From contig CAYQPF010000003.1 of assembly GCA_964419225.1 (NCBI GenBank), forward strand, positions 1 to 64,000: a stretch of DNA of 64,000 nucleotides. The letters run 5' to 3'. This stretch comes from CAYQPF01 sp964419225 (lineage in GTDB: Bacteria; Cloacimonadota; Cloacimonadia; Cloacimonadales; CAYQPF01). This document shows positions 61,401-64,000 of this stretch, one piece after another; the stretch's first letter is position 1; every line of letters begins with the position of its first letter. The translations under genes and the position numbers were made by a program. The notes beneath the pieces were generated by a model. That model was not told the DNA's origin. It was given only the letters and a program-made list of their open reading frames with translations, and did not search any database.

Positions 61401-63676
61401 CTGAAAGAGAGACACTTTATAAAGCTTGGAACAGAGCAGTGAAACTTTCTCAGGGAAAATATATTACCAATGCGAATACAGATGACAGACATCGTTTTGA
61501 TGCACTGGAAATAATGTCAAAGTATCTGGAAGCAAATCCTGATTGTGATCTGGTTTATACTAATTCCAAAATCAGCTATATTGCCAATGAGTCTTTTTCT
61601 GAGTGTGAAAGTAAGGATGTTTTAGTTAATTCAGAGTTTGATTCCAGAGAAACTCTTTTGCATTTCCAGTTTGGCCCTGCCCCAATGTGGAGAAAGAATG
61701 TTCATGATAAGATAGGTTATTTTAATGATAAATATATTGCAGTCGGCGATTACGATTTCAATATCAGGTTCGCGATTGCAGGTCTGAAAGCAAGATGGTT
61801 GAATGAAACCTTAACAATGTTCTATAAAAACCCTAATTCCATAACTTACTCTTTTTCTAATCAACAAAAGGAAAAACAGGATCTGCTGGCTAATTACCGA
61901 AATCCCAAAGTTTTGCTGGAATTATACAAAACATACAGAACGGACTTAGCAGACAGAACTGCAATTTTAGATATTCTGCAGGATCAGGCTCTAAGATCCT
62001 TATCGTTCCACGTGCCTGGGAGTCCTAAAAAAGGGAAGGATGAACAGTATTTTTCACTTTTATGTGCTGAAAGTATAAAAGTACTTGAGAGCTCTCAAAT
62101 TGCTCCAGAGAAAAAACTGGTAATTTTAGTGGATTCCAATAATTTCTCCTTCATCTATGACTTCATTTTCTACCTGAAAAAACTGTCATTCGTATTAGTT
62201 CTTGATTCCAAAGATGATAAGCAATTACAATTTGCATATGATTGGGCAGATACAATATTCATTGAATGGATGCATAAGATAACTCAGTTATTTGCTCAAC
62301 TCAAGAAAAAGCAAAGAATTATCACCCGTTTGCATAGTCATGAAGCATATAAGAAATTTATCAAAACTACCAATTTAGAAAATATCGACTCTGCGGTGTT
62401 TGTTTCGGATATAATGGTGGACTATCTCGAATCCATTGATATTGATATAAGGAACAAAACAAAAGTGCAGGTAATATCACCCGGGATAGATTTAGAAAAG
62501 TTTCCGTTCAAAAACAGAGTTCATGGCTTTAATATGGCCTTTGTCGGACATTTGATTCAAACAAAAAATATAGCCTTCTTATTACAAATCCTGAAAATGC
62601 TTGTGAACAAAGATAAGCGTTATCATTTACATCTCTTTGGTGAATTTGTTAATGATGAAGGAATTCCCGGGGAAGTGCCAAAAAGATATTTCCTGGATCA
62701 GATACAAAAACTGGGTTTGACAGACAATATTACTCTTTACGGTTATTTAGAGCATGACGAGCTTGTGCTGAAGATGGCTGATATTAATTATCTTCTCTCT
62801 ACAAGTTACAGAGAAAGCTTAGGTCTGAATATTCTGGAAGCAATGGCTATGGGTATTATGCCTTTGATTCACAGCTGGCCTGGAGCAGAATCAATTTATC
62901 CGGAAGAACTTTTATTTAGTTATTTTGAAGAAATCAATGATAAACTATGCTTAGACTATAATTCTCAGAAATACAGAGAATTTGTTGTACAGAAGCATAA
63001 TGCTGTACTGAAAAACGCTGAGTTAGCATCACTCATTCTGGATCAACCTATAGCAGGGCCAGTATCTGAAGAGAAAGTCAATGTCTTTGATACCTGGTCA
63101 TCTGCCTCTTTTACTCCTGAGACCAAAGTAGAGGATGAATTAGCCGTTTTGCTGGAAATTGAAAAAATCCGTTTGGAAGATACACCAGTAAGAACAAAGG
63201 TAAACAAAACATTACAGTTAACTGAAAAATATAGCAGCAGAAACTTGGATTTCTATTTAGATTTCCTCAAATTCAATCCCGATGATTTGGAAAACAGGTT
63301 AATGTTTAATTTATTTGATAATGGCAGCAGTTTGAACTATATCTTGGCTGTAGAGTTTTTTGTAACCAATAATAGACTAATTGAAGCAGAGAATCTTCTT
63401 CAATATCAGATTGAACAGAGAGTGGAAAATTCTTATACCTGGCTGCAATTAGGAGAAATAGCCTTTGTTAAAGGTGATATTGAAACAGCCAGAAAGCACT
63501 TCAATAAGTCATTTGCCTTAAATCCGTATTCAATTTCCTTATTGAATAATTTAGCAGTTTTACATTTTTATTTGAAGCAACCTGAAAAAGCTGCGGAATA
63601 TGTAAATTTAGCCATAGAATACTGTCCGAATTATCCGGATGCAATAAACAATAGAAATACTATTTTGAATATGTAA
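58469..63676 (+). CDS. Giant multidomain glycosyltransferase: GT2-GT4-methyltransferase-GT2-GT4-TPR
   Basis: 1735 residues. Domains in order: GT2 at about 33-270 (VSIILPTKDREEGLKAVLDS, FGSDDIVFYP); GT4 at about 305-660 (GYRSPHKNVGAFLKAV, LSDYEGFGLPIVEAQKSGCP); class I methyltransferase at about 695-905 (ALEIGCGIGRIIKPL, MIVFQHIRSA); GT2 at about 910-1165 (VSAIVSTYNAEEYIEGCLQD, ANTDDRHRFDALE); a second GT4-like domain at about 1215-1530 (MAFVGHLIQTKNIAFLLQIL, SYRESLGLNILEAMAMG); and TPR-like repeats at about 1595-1735 (LGEIAFVKGDIETARKHFNK). It could build a short, methylated oligosaccharide alone, with TPRs binding a partner or acceptor. No membrane segment is seen. GGAGG precedes the ATG. 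Confidence 0.88.
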   Translation: MESNKARYSLTAAKSEIPMLPKTEVSHTNFLNQSVSIILPTKDREEGLKAVLDSIPPALEGIDYEIIICQDKPNETTGSILKNYKNITKVIYDSEIFAEGQKFSWAKIINYGFAQAKGDWLVFGSDDIVFYPKSFQNAFRKINNESIGAVSFLHKNTVETYGGFFDNYGYDTLNGDKIYINFGMIKRKAFEKTNKFDEKFKFYWADVDICMQIWNLGLTIIASEDSLVDHVNILDKVKTDNSNKVFLDDTEYFCSKWQDTTLFKGSSPLEKKRFFLKVKDLETIKDSLQSLDSNPKNNKFLIDGVIFYLQRKIFGGISVVWQNYLEKIANSNIKDQFLLLDRENTAPRIPGLRTISGKSYSDVGKESRFEDAKYIDEICRQEGITHFISTYYTYSLSYKNILMLHDFIPEALGHDLSKKAWPSKKEAILNGNYFLCISDNTRKDFAKFYPQKYDKNNVFTIFNGVSDIYRPCSEFEKLSFKRKYGLTKPFYVICGYRSPHKNVGAFLKAVNLIDDANSFEIIFSGGSEEIEKEYLPLLQDLNYRRFNFPTEEMPLLYNCANALIFLSDYEGFGLPIVEAQKSGCPVITCRNSSIPEVAGEAAIYVDGKDIFAIKNALLSINDERIRRIIIEKGMQQAENFSWDKSFTRFREIMREFGLSDNQNQQKGTVANAVNLSFVNKSKDYWDVSDLYEAMFTRIYIDPSLKNKTLDEQIDIWNRSAQSSVDKILQKIPYKSKWKALEIGCGIGRIIKPLREKLAVVDGVDIAPNMIKFAEEYLGTDESRGKVLVNNGYDLADLKDRTYDLVYSMIVFQHIRSASVVKSYFKEINRVLQDDGYLRIQVFDDTKPGRGKFDEEAMFGIDYGLMGNGYKPEEFRSLLDQHGFEIIDFEYDSPWLWATCKKKISAEIIKQDILVSAIVSTYNAEEYIEGCLQDLVEQTLFKSGQLEIVIIDSASPQNERAIAEKFQNKYPNIRYERTPERETLYKAWNRAVKLSQGKYITNANTDDRHRFDALEIMSKYLEANPDCDLVYTNSKISYIANESFSECESKDVLVNSEFDSRETLLHFQFGPAPMWRKNVHDKIGYFNDKYIAVGDYDFNIRFAIAGLKARWLNETLTMFYKNPNSITYSFSNQQKEKQDLLANYRNPKVLLELYKTYRTDLADRTAILDILQDQALRSLSFHVPGSPKKGKDEQYFSLLCAESIKVLESSQIAPEKKLVILVDSNNFSFIYDFIFYLKKLSFVLVLDSKDDKQLQFAYDWADTIFIEWMHKITQLFAQLKKKQRIITRLHSHEAYKKFIKTTNLENIDSAVFVSDIMVDYLESIDIDIRNKTKVQVISPGIDLEKFPFKNRVHGFNMAFVGHLIQTKNIAFLLQILKMLVNKDKRYHLHLFGEFVNDEGIPGEVPKRYFLDQIQKLGLTDNITLYGYLEHDELVLKMADINYLLSTSYRESLGLNILEAMAMGIMPLIHSWPGAESIYPEELLFSYFEEINDKLCLDYNSQKYREFVVQKHNAVLKNAELASLILDQPIAGPVSEEKVNVFDTWSSASFTPETKVEDELAVLLEIEKIRLEDTPVRTKVNKTLQLTEKYSSRNLDFYLDFLKFNPDDLENRLMFNLFDNGSSLNYILAVEFFVTNNRLIEAENLLQYQIEQRVENSYTWLQLGEIAFVKGDIETARKHFNKSFALNPYSISLLNNLAVLHFYLKQPEKAAEYVNLAIEYCPNYPDAINNRNTILNM

Positions 63677-63719
63677 TAATTCCTTTTTCGGAAACAATAA
63701 ATTTTCCAAGGGGCAAATC

Positions 63720-64000
63720 ATGTATAACATCCTTTATCTGGCATATATAGAACCAAAATACAAACAGCTTCATACTAAGATCAATGGTCAGGTTGAAGCT
63801 CTCAAAGAGCTTGGCCATACTGTCAGTGCATTTATAATCGGCAGAAATTATCCTGCGGATTTTCCTTTTAATCCCAATTTTAAGATTATGGATACTGCCC
63901 AAACTGCAGAGAAAAGGCACGAAATAGTAGTGAAACTGATAGAAATGACTAATCCGGACATGATCTATTTCCGTTATCCGAACGGGTATAAAAATGTATT
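63720..64000 (+). CDS. Probable glycosyltransferase, 5' part only
   Basis: The ATG at 63720 has AAGGGG upstream and the frame is open to the window end (93 codons seen). It starts MYNILYLAYIEPKYKQLHTK, then INGQVEALKELGHTVSAFII, a GT4-type N-terminus in which a glycine-containing loop (KINGQVEALKELGH) replaces the usual GGxxxH stretch. It lies 43 bases after the giant transferase and continues the glycan cluster. The donor site is off the window, so the family is tentative. The antiparallel open frame here (63660-63920) is spurious. Confidence 0.7.
   Translation, partial: MYNILYLAYIEPKYKQLHTKINGQVEALKELGHTVSAFIIGRNYPADFPFNPNFKIMDTAQTAEKRHEIVVKLIEMTNPDMIYFRYPNGYKNV

Noticed and set aside
63660..63920. 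86-codon minus-strand open frame at the right end
   Set aside because: The plus strand there carries a glycosyltransferase start with a ribosome-binding site; the minus frame is its shadow.

Overview
The window is AT-rich bacterial DNA with mostly tight gene spacing. It most likely comes from a Gram-negative member of the FCB group, with Cloacimonadota as the best guess. Pointers are secreted C10 proteases ending in a T9SS/FlgD-like sorting domain (NPFNPSTTISF ... GSGIYFYKIS), PorV/DUF5723-like barrels beside a lipoprotein and a VWA membrane protein, a bifunctional FtcD, and a eukaryote-type UGPase. The taxonomic call is inference; no rRNA or other decisive marker is present.

Layout. 1-3.1 kb: two tandem C10 (streptopain-like) proteases, the first cut by the window edge, separated by a cluster of palindromes. 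3.1-6.0 kb: a small accessory patch with a gutted AAA-ATPase-like/PD-(D/E)XK pseudogene, an FRG-domain protein and a YhcG/DUF1016 nuclease. 6.0-7.7 kb (minus): ftcD. 7.9-10.3 kb: an SOS-type operon umuD-umuC-SRAP behind a perfect palindrome. 10.4-14.7 kb: an outer-membrane barrel, UGPase and a Wzx-like flippase. 14.7-26.7 kb (minus): a long probable operon rpmF-plsX-fabH-fabD-fabG-acpP-fabF-rnc-radical SAM, then lipoprotein, barrel and VWA membrane protein. 26.9-28.7 kb (minus): pyrimidine-nucleoside phosphorylase and a cysteine-cluster protein.

29.5-36.5 kb (plus) is a very compact regulatory operon: CheY, a CheZ-like phosphatase with three CheY-docking-like motifs in its tail, a lone receiver, a small CxCG-tailed protein, a receiver-SHOCT protein, a PAS histidine kinase, an NtrC-type sigma-54 activator and a NodB-fold protein that has lost its metal and catalytic residues. 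A separate 892-residue receiver/PAS/GAF/HisKA_2 sensor follows. A good sigma-54 -24/-12 element lies upstream of a 63-codon ORF at 39.6 kb.

40.0-64 kb (plus) is a surface-glycan locus. It carries GDP-fucose genes (gmd, fcl), split by a GxxExxY nuclease-like gene that sits between imperfect inverted repeats. Next comes a near-complete legionaminic-acid set (LegB, LegC, LegH/NeuD, LegI, LegG, PtmE-like, LegF) with an embedded 3-hydroxyacyl-CoA dehydrogenase, then a PseA/WbpG-type amidotransferase and a run of very large, fused glycosyltransferase/methyltransferase proteins, the largest of 1735 residues.

Intergenic DNA is unusual. Several gaps hold related, phrase-like repeats: heptamer tracts, a ~150-bp dispersed inverted pair 21 kb apart, and REP-like palindromes. 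They concentrate near orphan nuclease-type genes. No tRNA, rRNA, CRISPR array or canonical insertion sequence was seen.
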